From Pseudomonas khorasanensis (lineage in GTDB: Bacteria; Pseudomonadota; Gammaproteobacteria; Pseudomonadales; Pseudomonadaceae), in assembly GCF_014268505.2 (NCBI RefSeq), contig NZ_JABWQP020000001.1, forward strand, positions 744,001-808,000: 64,000 nt of DNA, written 5' to 3'. Position numbers and translations under genes: made by a program. This document shows, piece by piece, positions 23,469 through 31,416 of the stretch. The first letter of the stretch is position 1. Each line of letters begins with the position of its first letter. The notes beneath the pieces were generated by a model. It was not told the origin of the DNA and did no database searches. It saw nothing but the letters and a program-made list of their open reading frames with translations.

Positions 23469-25763
23469 ATGCCGTACCGCGTCATCAGTATCTTGTTGCT
23501 GTTCCTGAGCGGGGGCGCTGTGGCGCAAGATCCTGCGACCTCGTCTACTATCTCTTACAGCCGCGACATTCAACCGATCTTTACCGAGAAGTGCGTGGCC
23601 TGTCATGCCTGCTACGACTCTGCGTGCCAGTTGAATCTGGGCAGTGGCGAAGGCGCAGCCCGTGGCGCGAGCAAAATGCCGGTCTATGACGGCGAACGCA
23701 CCCAGGCGGCGCCGACCACGCGGCTGTTCTACGACGCATTCGGCAAGCGCGCCTGGCAGCAGAAAGATTTCTATTCGGTGCTCGACGCTCAGGGCAGCCA
23801 GGCCGCACTGATGGCGCGCATGCTCGAACTTGGTCACAAGACGTCGCTGACGCCGAACGCCAAGCTCCCGCAAGAGATTGTGCTGGGGCTCAACCGTAAC
23901 AATCTCTGCGCAATGCCCGCGGAGTTTGACGCTTACGCCGGTGTGCATCCTAAAGAAGGGATGCCGCTGGCCGTCACCGGGCTGACCGATCAGCAGTATC
24001 AGACCTTGCAGCGCTGGCTGGCCTCGGGTGCGCCAATAGATGAGCAAAATCTGGCGCCAAACGCCAAGGAGGCGATGCAGATATTGCAGTGGGAAAACCT
24101 GCTCAATGCCCCCGGCGCGCGGCAAAGCCTGGTGGGGCGCTGGCTGTTTGAACACTGGTACCTTGCGCACCTCTATTTCAAGGACGGCGAGCCGGGGCGC
24201 TATTTCCAGTGGGTCCGCTCACGCACGCCGAGCGGCCAGCCGATCGATCTGATCGCCACACGTCGCCCCAACGACGATCCGGGTACTCAGGTGTTTTACC
24301 GCTTGTGGCCGGTGCAAGGCGTGATCGTGCACAAGACGCACATCACTTACCCGCTCAGCGCTGCGAAAATGGCCCGGATCAAAAGCCTGTTTTACAGCGG
24401 CAACTGGCAGGTCAATGCCTTGCCGGGTTACGGCCCGCAGAGCCGGGCCAACCCATTTGCCACGTTCGAGGCGATCCCGGCACAGGCGCGCTATCAGTTC
24501 ATGCTCGATAACGCCGAGTATTTCGTTCGCACGTTTATTCGCGGGCCGGTGTGCCGTGGGCAAATTGCAACCGACGTGATCCGCGACAACTTCTGGGCGC
24601 TGTTTCAAGCGCCCGAGCATGACCTGTATATCACCGACCCGAACTATCGCGGCCAGGCCACGCCATTGCTGGCGATGCCGGGGCAGAACGACGACGTTGG
24701 CAGCGTTTTGAGCCTGTGGCGCAACTATCGCGACAAGCGTAACGAATACGAAGCCCTGCGCCGCGACAGCTACGCCGACCTCCCGGCCCCGAGCTGGTCG
24801 ACGCTATGGGCCGGCAATGACAACGCCTTGCTGAGCATTTTCCGTCATTTCGACAGCGCTTCGGTGACCAAGGGTCTTATTGGCGAAGTGCCGCAGACGA
24901 TGTGGCTGTTCGATTATCCGCTGCTGGAACGCACGTATTACCAGCTCGCTGTCAACTTCGACGTGTTCGGCAACGTTTCCCATCAAGCGCAGACCCGGCT
25001 GTACTTCGACCTGATCCGCAACGGCGCCGAGCAGAACTTCCTGCGCCTGATGCCCGCCGATTCGCGCGAGGACTACCTCAACGATTGGTACCAGAACAGC
25101 GGACAGTTGAAGATGTGGCTCGACTATGAAGCCATCGATGACGATAAGCCGACCGCACTCAAACTTGACGAGAAAGACCCGAAGCGCGATTTCGCACTGC
25201 AGTTGCTGGCGCGTTATGGCGATTTGAACGCGCGACCGGACCCGATCAATCGCTGTGACGGCGCTTATTGCTCGCGGCCCAACATCGATCCGGCGTTACA
25301 GAATGCAGAACAGGCTTTGAGTCGCCTGGCATCGCGGCCAGCGGCCGGGCTGAAAGTCATCGATCAAATGCCCGAAGCGACCTTGCTGCGCGTCGAAACG
25401 GCGAGTGGCAAGCGCGAGGTCTACAGCCTGCTGCGCAACCGCGCCCACAGCAACGTGGCGTTTCTGCTCGGCGAATCGCTGCGTTATCAACCCGGGCTCG
25501 ACACGCTGACGATTTATCCGGGCGTGCTGACCAGCTATCCGAATTTCATCTTCAACGTCCCGGCCGATCAAATCCCGGCGTTTGTCGATGCCATGGAAAA
25601 TGCCAGGGATGCCAACCGGTTCGAGAAGGTCGTCGAGCGGTGGGGCATTCGCCGCAGTCACCCGCAGTTCTGGTTCTATTTCCATGATCTGAGCGCTTAC
25701 ATCCATGAGACCGATCCCGTGGAAGAGGGCGTGCTGGATATGAATCGGTACGAGAACCTGTGA
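23469..25763 (+). CDS. cti: Fatty acid cis/trans isomerase Cti
   Basis: Periplasmic heme enzyme of 764 residues that converts cis- to trans-unsaturated membrane fatty acids, making the membrane more rigid under solvent or heat stress. The signal peptide MPYRVISILLLFLSGGAVAQ is followed by the single c-type heme site CVACH (~residue 46). Length and heme site match Pseudomonas Cti. The start ATG 23469 was chosen because it begins the signal peptide. It is divergent from metH and monocistronic. Confidence 0.95.
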   Translation: MPYRVISILLLFLSGGAVAQDPATSSTISYSRDIQPIFTEKCVACHACYDSACQLNLGSGEGAARGASKMPVYDGERTQAAPTTRLFYDAFGKRAWQQKDFYSVLDAQGSQAALMARMLELGHKTSLTPNAKLPQEIVLGLNRNNLCAMPAEFDAYAGVHPKEGMPLAVTGLTDQQYQTLQRWLASGAPIDEQNLAPNAKEAMQILQWENLLNAPGARQSLVGRWLFEHWYLAHLYFKDGEPGRYFQWVRSRTPSGQPIDLIATRRPNDDPGTQVFYRLWPVQGVIVHKTHITYPLSAAKMARIKSLFYSGNWQVNALPGYGPQSRANPFATFEAIPAQARYQFMLDNAEYFVRTFIRGPVCRGQIATDVIRDNFWALFQAPEHDLYITDPNYRGQATPLLAMPGQNDDVGSVLSLWRNYRDKRNEYEALRRDSYADLPAPSWSTLWAGNDNALLSIFRHFDSASVTKGLIGEVPQTMWLFDYPLLERTYYQLAVNFDVFGNVSHQAQTRLYFDLIRNGAEQNFLRLMPADSREDYLNDWYQNSGQLKMWLDYEAIDDDKPTALKLDEKDPKRDFALQLLARYGDLNARPDPINRCDGAYCSRPNIDPALQNAEQALSRLASRPAAGLKVIDQMPEATLLRVETASGKREVYSLLRNRAHSNVAFLLGESLRYQPGLDTLTIYPGVLTSYPNFIFNVPADQIPAFVDAMENARDANRFEKVVERWGIRRSHPQFWFYFHDLSAYIHETDPVEEGVLDMNRYENL

Positions 25764-25839
25764 TTGATCGCTACGGCTGTCATTGCCACAGGGGATGTAG
25801 GGTGGAACTATCGAGATTCTTTCCCGACAAAAATACTAG

Positions 25840-26481
<642 letters not shown>

Positions 26482-26501
26482 GGCGTTTGCTGCGAGCATG
26501 A

Positions 26502-26530
26502 AAAACGGCGCCCCGTGAGCGCCGTTTTTT
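26502..26530 (+). terminator. Rho-independent terminator of nfuA
   Basis: A 10-bp stem (AAAACGGCGC 26502-26511 / GCGCCGTTTT 26519-26528) with a 7-nt loop and six T, 20 bp after the nfuA stop codon. Confidence 0.92.
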
Positions 26531-26552
26531 ATGGGCGATAGTTGCCAACCCT

Positions 26553-26620
26553 TTTCGCGAGCAGGCTCGCTCCCACAAGGTAATGCATTCCCCTGTGGGA
26601 GCGAGCCTGCTCGCGAAAGC
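26553..26620. repeat. REP inverted pair (BIME)
   Basis: Two REP cores in opposite orientation (TTCGCGAGCAGGCTCGCTCC and its complement GGAGCGAGCCTGCTCGCGAA), about 18 bp apart. They sit between the convergent nfuA and cobM genes and end only about 5 bp from the cobM stop codon. Confidence 0.9.
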
Positions 26621-26624
26621 GCTT

Positions 26625-27371
26625 TCAGGGGCGATAAAGATGCGCGTGCCCGGCGCGATACAGCGAAGATTCGCCGAACACCTCACTTCCCAGCACGCGC
26701 CCGACCAGAATCAGCGCCGTGCGCCGAAAGCCTTTGGCTTCAACCTTGCCGGCAATATCCGCCAGCGTTCCTGTTACCCAATCCTGATCCGGCCACGTCG
26801 CGCGGTGAATCACCGCGATTGGACAATCCGCGCCGTAATGCGGCAGCAGTTCGACCACTATCTTCGGAAGATGATTGACCCCCAGATGGATCGCCATGGT
26901 TGCACCGTGCTGCGCCAGATTGGCCAGCTCTTCGCCTGCCGGCATTGCAGTCTTGTCGGCATAGCGGGTCAGAATCACGCTTTGCGAAATGTCCGGCAGG
27001 GTCAGCTCGGCACCGAGCAAGGCTGCGCACGCCGCTGTGGCGGTCACGCCTGGAACAATCTCGAACGCGATGCCCAGCTCACGCAAATAGCGAATCTGCT
27101 CGCCAATCGCCCCGTACAGACTCGGGTCTCCCGAATGCACCCTGGCGACGTCCTGGCCTTTGGCATGAGCGGCCTTGAACAGCTCGATGATCTGTTCCAG
27201 GTGCAACTCAGCGCTGTTGACCACGCTTTCAGCCTGATGACCTTCCAGCACAGCCGCCGGCACCAGCGAACCGGCGTAGATAATCACCGGGCAGCTTCGA
27301 ATCAGGCGCTGGCCTTTGACGGTGATGAGTTCCGGGTCGCCGGGGCCGGCGCCGATGAAGTAGACGGTCAT
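26625..27371 (-). CDS. cobM: Precorrin-4 C11-methyltransferase CobM
   Basis: AdoMet-dependent methyltransferase of 248 residues in the aerobic cobalamin pathway; it methylates precorrin-4 at C11. The N-terminal loop MTVYFIGAGPGDPELIT and the motifs VHSGDPSLYGA and IVPGVTATAACAALLGAELT are diagnostic of the corrin methyltransferase family. It is the last gene of the cbtB-cbtA-cobE-cobM operon and starts 78 bp after cobE ends. It should be under the upstream cobalamin riboswitch. Confidence 0.95.
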   Translation of the reverse strand: MTVYFIGAGPGDPELITVKGQRLIRSCPVIIYAGSLVPAAVLEGHQAESVVNSAELHLEQIIELFKAAHAKGQDVARVHSGDPSLYGAIGEQIRYLRELGIAFEIVPGVTATAACAALLGAELTLPDISQSVILTRYADKTAMPAGEELANLAQHGATMAIHLGVNHLPKIVVELLPHYGADCPIAVIHRATWPDQDWVTGTLADIAGKVEAKGFRRTALILVGRVLGSEVFGESSLYRAGHAHLYRP

Positions 27372-27449
27372 CGTTGAATCCTTGATAAGAAGCGCAGCTG
27401 CACCCCGGATGAAGGGTGCTCATGATCGATGGCGGGGATTATCGGGATT

Positions 27450-27863
27450 TTACGCAGCGCCGGCCAATGCCAGCGTGGCCTGCGCATACTTTTGCCGGGA
27501 AATCAGCAGCTTCGCCGGCGCCTGAATCAGTTGCTCGGCGAGCGCCAGCGCGGCGCTTTCAGCCACACCGTAGCAACCGGTGCGCTCGAAGGCGATTTGC
27601 GATTGATGACTGAGGCGTGGCTGGTAACCGGCGAGTTCGTCACTGCTGAAATACTGCAACGGCAGATCCAGTTGCGTGGCGAGTTCCTGCAAGCCCGGTT
27701 CGTCGCGCTTCAGATCGATAGTGGCCAGCGCCTTGACGGCCCGAAGTTCGATGCGATGCGCCTGCAGCGCTTGATCGAGTAGTGCGCGCAACGTGCTGGC
27801 CGGGCAGCCGCGCTGGCAGCCAAGGCCGACCACGAAGGTCGACGCTGCACGGTCATCGGTCAT
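27450..27863 (-). CDS. cobE: Cobalamin biosynthesis protein CobE / CbiG C-terminal domain
   Basis: A 137-residue protein matching the C-terminal domain of CbiG (CobE), needed in the aerobic cobalamin pathway but with an ill-defined reaction. Family text: 'VVGLGCQRGCPASTLRALLDQAL', 'IDLKRDEPGLQELA', then 'PLQYFSSDELAG' and 'GCYGVAESAALALA'. Its ATG overlaps the cbtA stop by 4 bp (ATGA). It lies between the cobalt transporter and cobM, as in other Pseudomonas. Confidence 0.9.
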   Translation of the reverse strand: MTDDRAASTFVVGLGCQRGCPASTLRALLDQALQAHRIELRAVKALATIDLKRDEPGLQELATQLDLPLQYFSSDELAGYQPRLSHQSQIAFERTGCYGVAESAALALAEQLIQAPAKLLISRQKYAQATLALAGAA

Positions 27864-28561
27864 GCCTGGTATTGCCCTGCGCTGTTGCGGCGGAACAACC
27901 AGGCGCTGATGAGGCCCAGGGCCAGCCAGAACGCCACGTTGGTCAACTGCGAAGCGATTTTGAATTGTGTTTCCAGCGCCTCGGGAGCGAGCATGGAATG
28001 CACCTGCGGTTGTGGCGCGCCGATCACGTGCGGTACGGCAAGAATCGCCACGCCGAGGATCTTCATCAGCCAGTGACGGCTGAACGCAATCAACGCGAGC
28101 CCGACAGCGGTTGATGCGGCGGTGCAGATCCACCACATCTGCCGGGATGCCAGGTCAGCGGCGGCGGTGCCCGGTAATTCAGGTGGCAGGCCCAGTGTCG
28201 GCGCGAGGACGAACGTGGCGTAACCGGCCAGCCCCCAGATCAGGCCTTGCGACGTTTTTGTCGGCGCGCGCAGGGTGTAGAGGCCGGCGAGCATCAAGGC
28301 GAAACCGACCGCCACGACCAGATTGCCGCCAGTGGTCGATGCCACGCGCTGCCAGCCATCTTCCGGCTCCCAGGCTTCGGCATCATGGCTGTGCGCAGCG
28401 GTGCCAGCGGTGTGTTCATGCACGTGGGCAACGGGTTCGGATTTCTCGAAGGCTTCAGCTTCAAGAATCAACGGTGATACCCAGAAACTTTGCAGCAACG
28501 TGAGCAGCAGGGCGGCCAGCAGACCGGTGAACCCGGCGGTTTGCGCGATACGCTTGATCAT
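27860..28561 (-). CDS. cbtA: Cobalt transporter subunit CbtA
   Basis: Membrane protein of 233 residues with about six spans, predicted to mediate cobalt entry for cobalamin synthesis. A His-rich loop (HVHEHTAGTAAHSHDAE, ~residues 46-62) follows the first span and could bind cobalt. The start MIKRIAQTAG was set inside a longer open frame by analogy with CbtA length. It follows cbtB by about 10 bp and is coupled to cobE. The CbtAB family is defined largely by its genomic link to B12 riboswitches, as here. Confidence 0.9.
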   Translation of the reverse strand: MIKRIAQTAGFTGLLAALLLTLLQSFWVSPLILEAEAFEKSEPVAHVHEHTAGTAAHSHDAEAWEPEDGWQRVASTTGGNLVVAVGFALMLAGLYTLRAPTKTSQGLIWGLAGYATFVLAPTLGLPPELPGTAAADLASRQMWWICTAASTAVGLALIAFSRHWLMKILGVAILAVPHVIGAPQPQVHSMLAPEALETQFKIASQLTNVAFWLALGLISAWLFRRNSAGQYQA

Positions 28562-28571
28562 GTCGTCAGCC

Positions 28572-28769
28572 TCAGTGGCACGGGAACGCGGCGCTGTGGC
28601 GGGTATCGTGGGCGGCGTTGTGCACCGCTTCGATGTGTGAGAAGCCAGCGAACCAGACCAGGCTGGCACCGAGGATCGAGGCGAAGAGGGCGGCGGCCAC
28701 ACGTTGGCCCAGGGTGGTGGTTCTGGAGATGTGGTCAGTGTTGCTGACGGTATTGCTGATGATCGACAT
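28572..28769 (-). CDS. cbtB: Cobalt transporter subunit CbtB
   Basis: A 65-residue one-span membrane protein. The hydrophobic span (VAAALFASILGASLVWFAGF) is followed by the His-rich tail HIEAVHNAAHDTRHSAAFPCH, the predicted cobalt-binding motif of CbtB. The start ATG has AGAGGGAAG upstream. It is the first gene after the minus-strand cobalamin riboswitch. Confidence 0.93.
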   Translation of the reverse strand: MSIISNTVSNTDHISRTTTLGQRVAAALFASILGASLVWFAGFSHIEAVHNAAHDTRHSAAFPCH

Positions 28770-28900
28770 AGCGCTTCCCTCTGAAATGTCAGCGGGTGAA
28801 TAGAGCGCATGAAAATCCCTGCGCGCCGGGCCCGCAAGGATTTCGAACAGCGCCCGCCCACCGCGGGTTTGTTTGTACTCGGCGCGCTGTGCGCGCCGGG

Positions 28901-29100
28901 TGTTGCGGGCCGGTCTCCGGGCTCGTGAGGGGTGGGCGTATGGCCGACCTGCAAACGTCACCTTCCCATGCCGGGGCACAGTGGATTCGACGCTTCGCTC
29001 ACTTACCGTTGCGGGGGCAGCACCGGACTGACATGGCCTTGAGTAAAGCACATGATTCACCGGTTTCCCGTTTCACCCTGTGAGGGGCACCCGTAACAAG
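28901..29100 (-). ncRNA. Cobalamin riboswitch controlling cbtB-cbtA-cobE-cobM
   Basis: Read on the minus strand from 29100 down, the segment has the conserved cobalamin-riboswitch elements in order: GGGTGCC near the start; AACGGGAAACCGGTG; then GTGCTGCCCCCGCAACGGTA; CCACTGTG; GCATGGGAAGG; and a closing GAGCCCGGAGACCGGCC. The leader continues about 130 nt to cbtB and holds a GC-rich hairpin (GGCGCGC-ACA-GCGCGCC) that may belong to the expression platform. Binding of adenosylcobalamin should lower expression of the operon. Confidence 0.95.
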
Positions 29101-29189
29101 GTGTGCAGGAGAGCATGGGTTTGGGTTTTTAGTCAATTTTTGGGGGGTGGATCCGTTGCTGCGAGGGGGGCTTTTTTCAGGTGTGTTGT

Positions 29190-29430
29190 GTGTATATCCG
29201 ATTTTGCGGTGCTGCGGCTGGCGGTTTCGCCCTTACGGCGAGTCACCTTTTTCAAACGCCAAAAAGGTAACCCAAAAGGCTTGCTCCTGCGTTCGGCCCT
29301 CGCGGGCTCGGGTTCCTTCGCTCCGGGACTGATCCGGGCGCAGCGGCTCCGGTTTGCTTCGCTGCACCTACACTCGCTGTGTACGACTGCGTCGTACGGT
29401 CGCTGCGCTCCCACGCCCGGATCAATCCCT
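29190..29430. repeat. Left arm of a large inverted repeat
   Basis: About 240 bp that reappears, inverted and diverged, at 29719-29979. Shared blocks include the segments around CGAGTCACCTTTT, GGTAACCCAAAAGGCTT, GATCCGGGCGCAGCGGCTCC, and CTTCGCTGCACCTACACTCG. A perfect palindrome GTACGACTGCGTCGTAC (with one unpaired centre base) sits inside. No protein-coding character is evident. Confidence 0.75.
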
Positions 29431-29534
29431 CCACTCAGCCTTCCGACGTCGCCGGTGGATCAAAAGCACTCGAGCTAACGCTCATTGTTGAGTGGGGCGG
29501 CTTTGCCGCGGGCGGCTGCGCTGCTTTGCTTTTC

Positions 29535-29559
29535 TGTGGGAGCGAGCCTGCTCGTGAAG
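29535..29559. repeat. Single REP element
   Basis: One REP core (GTGGGAGCGAGCCTGCTCG) in the spacer between the arms of the large inverted repeat. About 45 bp on, a second Pseudomonas-type intergenic repeat begins (GTAGGAGCTGCCGAAGGCTG, ~29605-29624). Confidence 0.75.
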
Positions 29560-29631
29560 GCGGCCTGACAGCCGACCTGTTCTTGTGTGGTACGCGATCC
29601 AACTGTAGGAGCTGCCGAAGGCTGCGATCTT

Positions 29632-29700
29632 TTGATCTGGCTTTTGCTTCTGCTTCTGCTTCTGTTTCTGCTGTTGCTTTGGCTTTTGATCTTTTGCCCC
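29632..29700. repeat. Low-complexity pyrimidine-rich tract
   Basis: Imperfect hexamer repeats of the type CTTCTG / CTTTTG, biased to pyrimidines plus G on the plus strand. It lies near the centre of the large inverted repeat and is flanked by two copies of TTGATCT / TTTGATC. No coding role is seen. Confidence 0.65.
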
Positions 29701-29718
29701 TTCGGCAGGCTTCGTTAC

Positions 29719-29979
29719 GGGATCGATCCGGGTGTGGGAGCGCAGCGACCGTACGACGCAGTCGTACACAGCGAGTGTAGGTGCAGCGAAGCCAACCGGA
29801 GCCGCTGCGCCCGGATCGATCCCGTAACGAAGGTACCCCGAGCCCCAGCGAGAGGGCCGTACGCTGGGGCAAAGCCTTTTGGGTTACCTTTCGCTGGGCC
29901 GGCATTCCGGCGTTTGGAAAAGGTGACTCGCTGTAAGAGCGAAACCATAAGAAGCCGTTACCGCAGCAACGGATATACC
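29719..29979. repeat. Right arm of a large inverted repeat
   Basis: Inverted, diverged counterpart of 29190-29430. Best-conserved parts are the ~75 bp around GAGTGTAGGTGCAGCGAAGC and the end with AAAAGGTGACTCGCTGTAAG. The right arm carries an additional ~20 bp near CGCTGGGCCGGCATTCCGGC. Together with the spacer this fills most of the ~930 bp between the two cobalamin riboswitches; no gene is seen there. Confidence 0.75.
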
Positions 29980-30029
29980 CCAGTTTCAGACTCACCGACC
30001 ATTGACCCACGACGGACCCATGCGTAGCC

Positions 30030-30222
30030 TTGCGCCTTCGAGGTTCTTCGGCCTGGCCGAAGCTAAGAAGGGAACGCGGTCAAAGCCGCGGCTGCCCCCG
30101 CAACTGTGAACGGTGATGTTCGTTGCCACGCCACTGCCAGCTCAGCCGATGAGCCAGCGGGAAGGCGCAGCGAACGCCAGGCCCCGCGCCTGAACGCCGT
30201 CAGCCAGGAGACCTGCCTCGTC
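30030..30222 (+). ncRNA. Cobalamin riboswitch controlling cobW-cobN-chlID
   Basis: Plus-strand segment with conserved elements: GAGGTTCTTCGGCC; GAAGCTAAGAAGGGAACGCGG; GGCTGCCCCCGCAACTGTGA; GCCACTGCC; CGGGAAGGCGCAGCGAA; and GCCAGGAGACCTGCC at the 3' end. About 110 nt separate it from the cobW start. It is divergent from the cbtB riboswitch, so cobalamin controls both halves of the locus. Confidence 0.95.
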
Positions 30223-30333
30223 ACAGATTCTCACTACAACCGGGCGGGGTGATCCGGTGGCGAATGCTTCCGGCGTGCACGCGCGCTGCCGGTTCTCGTC
30301 CCGTATGCCCGCCGCTTGCCAAAGGGCATACCG

Positions 30334-31413
30334 ATGAAAACACTGGCCAAACTCCCCGTCACCATCGTCACCGGTTTCCTCGGTTCGGGCAAAACCACGT
30401 TGCTGCGGCACATGCTCGACAATGCTCAGGGCCGGCGGATCGCGGTGATCGTCAACGAGTTTGGCGAACTCGGTATCGACGGCGAAATCCTCAAGCAATG
30501 CACCATCGGCTGCACTGAAGAAGAAGCCAGCGGCCGCGTTTACGAACTGGCCAATGGTTGCCTGTGCTGCACCGTTCAGGAAGAGTTTTTCCCGGTGATG
30601 CGTGAACTGGTGGCGCGTCGCGGCGACCTCGATCACATCCTCATCGAAACGTCCGGCCTGGCCCTGCCAAAGCCCTTGGTACAAGCCTTTCAGTGGCCGG
30701 AAATCCGCAGCGCCTGCACCGTTGACGCAGTGATCACCGTGGTCGACAGCCCGGCCGTGGCGGCCGGTACTTTCGCCGCGTTCCCTGATCAGGTCGATGC
30801 GCAGCGCAAACTCGATCCGAACCTGGATCACGAGTCGCCGCTGCACGAGCTGTTCGCCGACCAACTGGCCAGCGCCGACCTGGTCATTCTCAACAAAGCC
30901 GACCAGACCAGCCCGGAAGATCTGGCGCGCGTGCGCCTGGAAGTTGCCGAAGAATTGCCGCCAGCCGTAAAAATCATCGAAGCCAGCAACGGTCGCCTGC
31001 CGCTCGACGTGCTGATCGGTCTGGGTGCAGGCTCCGAAGAACACATCGACAGCCGCCACAGCCATCACGACCATCACCATGACGGCGATGACGACCACGA
31101 TGACCACGATGACCACGATCACGATGCCTTCGATTCGATCTCCATCGAACTGCCACAAAGCGACGAGAGCCTGTTGCTCGACGCGCTGACGCAATTGGTG
31201 GTCCAGCACGGCATCCTGCGGGTCAAGGGTTTTGCGGCGATTCCGAACAAGCCGATGCGCCTGCTGATTCAAGGCGTGGGCACGCGTTTCGACAAGCATT
31301 TCGACCGCAAATGGGGGGCCGAGGAAGCGCGAGTCACGCGTCTGGTCCTGATCGGCCAGGCGCTGGATGCGGCCCAACTCGAAGCGCAATTGCGCGCCGC
31401 GCTCAGCGTTTAA
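30334..31413 (+). CDS. cobW: Cobalamin biosynthesis GTPase CobW
   Basis: G3E-family metallochaperone GTPase of 359 residues. Walker A is [11 protein letters not shown] (~residues 16-26), and the metal site GCLCC lies near residue 81. The base-recognition motif NKAD is near residue 188. A His/Asp-rich insert (residues ~243-268) carries at least nine His. CobW proteins are thought to deliver metal to the cobalt chelatase; the next gene encodes its large subunit. ATG 30334 has AAAGGG upstream; ATG 30316 is possible but lacks a good site. The gap to cobN is 3 bp. Confidence 0.94.
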   Translation: MKTLAKLPVTIVTGFLGSGKTTLLRHMLDNAQGRRIAVIVNEFGELGIDGEILKQCTIGCTEEEASGRVYELANGCLCCTVQEEFFPVMRELVARRGDLDHILIETSGLALPKPLVQAFQWPEIRSACTVDAVITVVDSPAVAAGTFAAFPDQVDAQRKLDPNLDHESPLHELFADQLASADLVILNKADQTSPEDLARVRLEVAEELPPAVKIIEASNGRLPLDVLIGLGAGSEEHIDSRHSHHDHHHDGDDDHDDHDDHDHDAFDSISIELPQSDESLLLDALTQLVVQHGILRVKGFAAIPNKPMRLLIQGVGTRFDKHFDRKWGAEEARVTRLVLIGQALDAAQLEAQLRAALSV

Positions 31414-31416
31414 GCC

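Noticed and set aside
26553..26620. Regular palindromes that could suggest a CRISPR array
   Set aside because: They are paired REP cores found as single or double units at many sites, with no run of equal repeats and spacers and no cas genes.
29435..30010. Open frames in both strands of the inverted-repeat region (for example Lys/Gln-repeat peptides near 29482-29769)
   Set aside because: They are translations of repeats and the pyrimidine tract; the same peptide appears from both arms in opposite orientation, and no ribosome-binding site is present.
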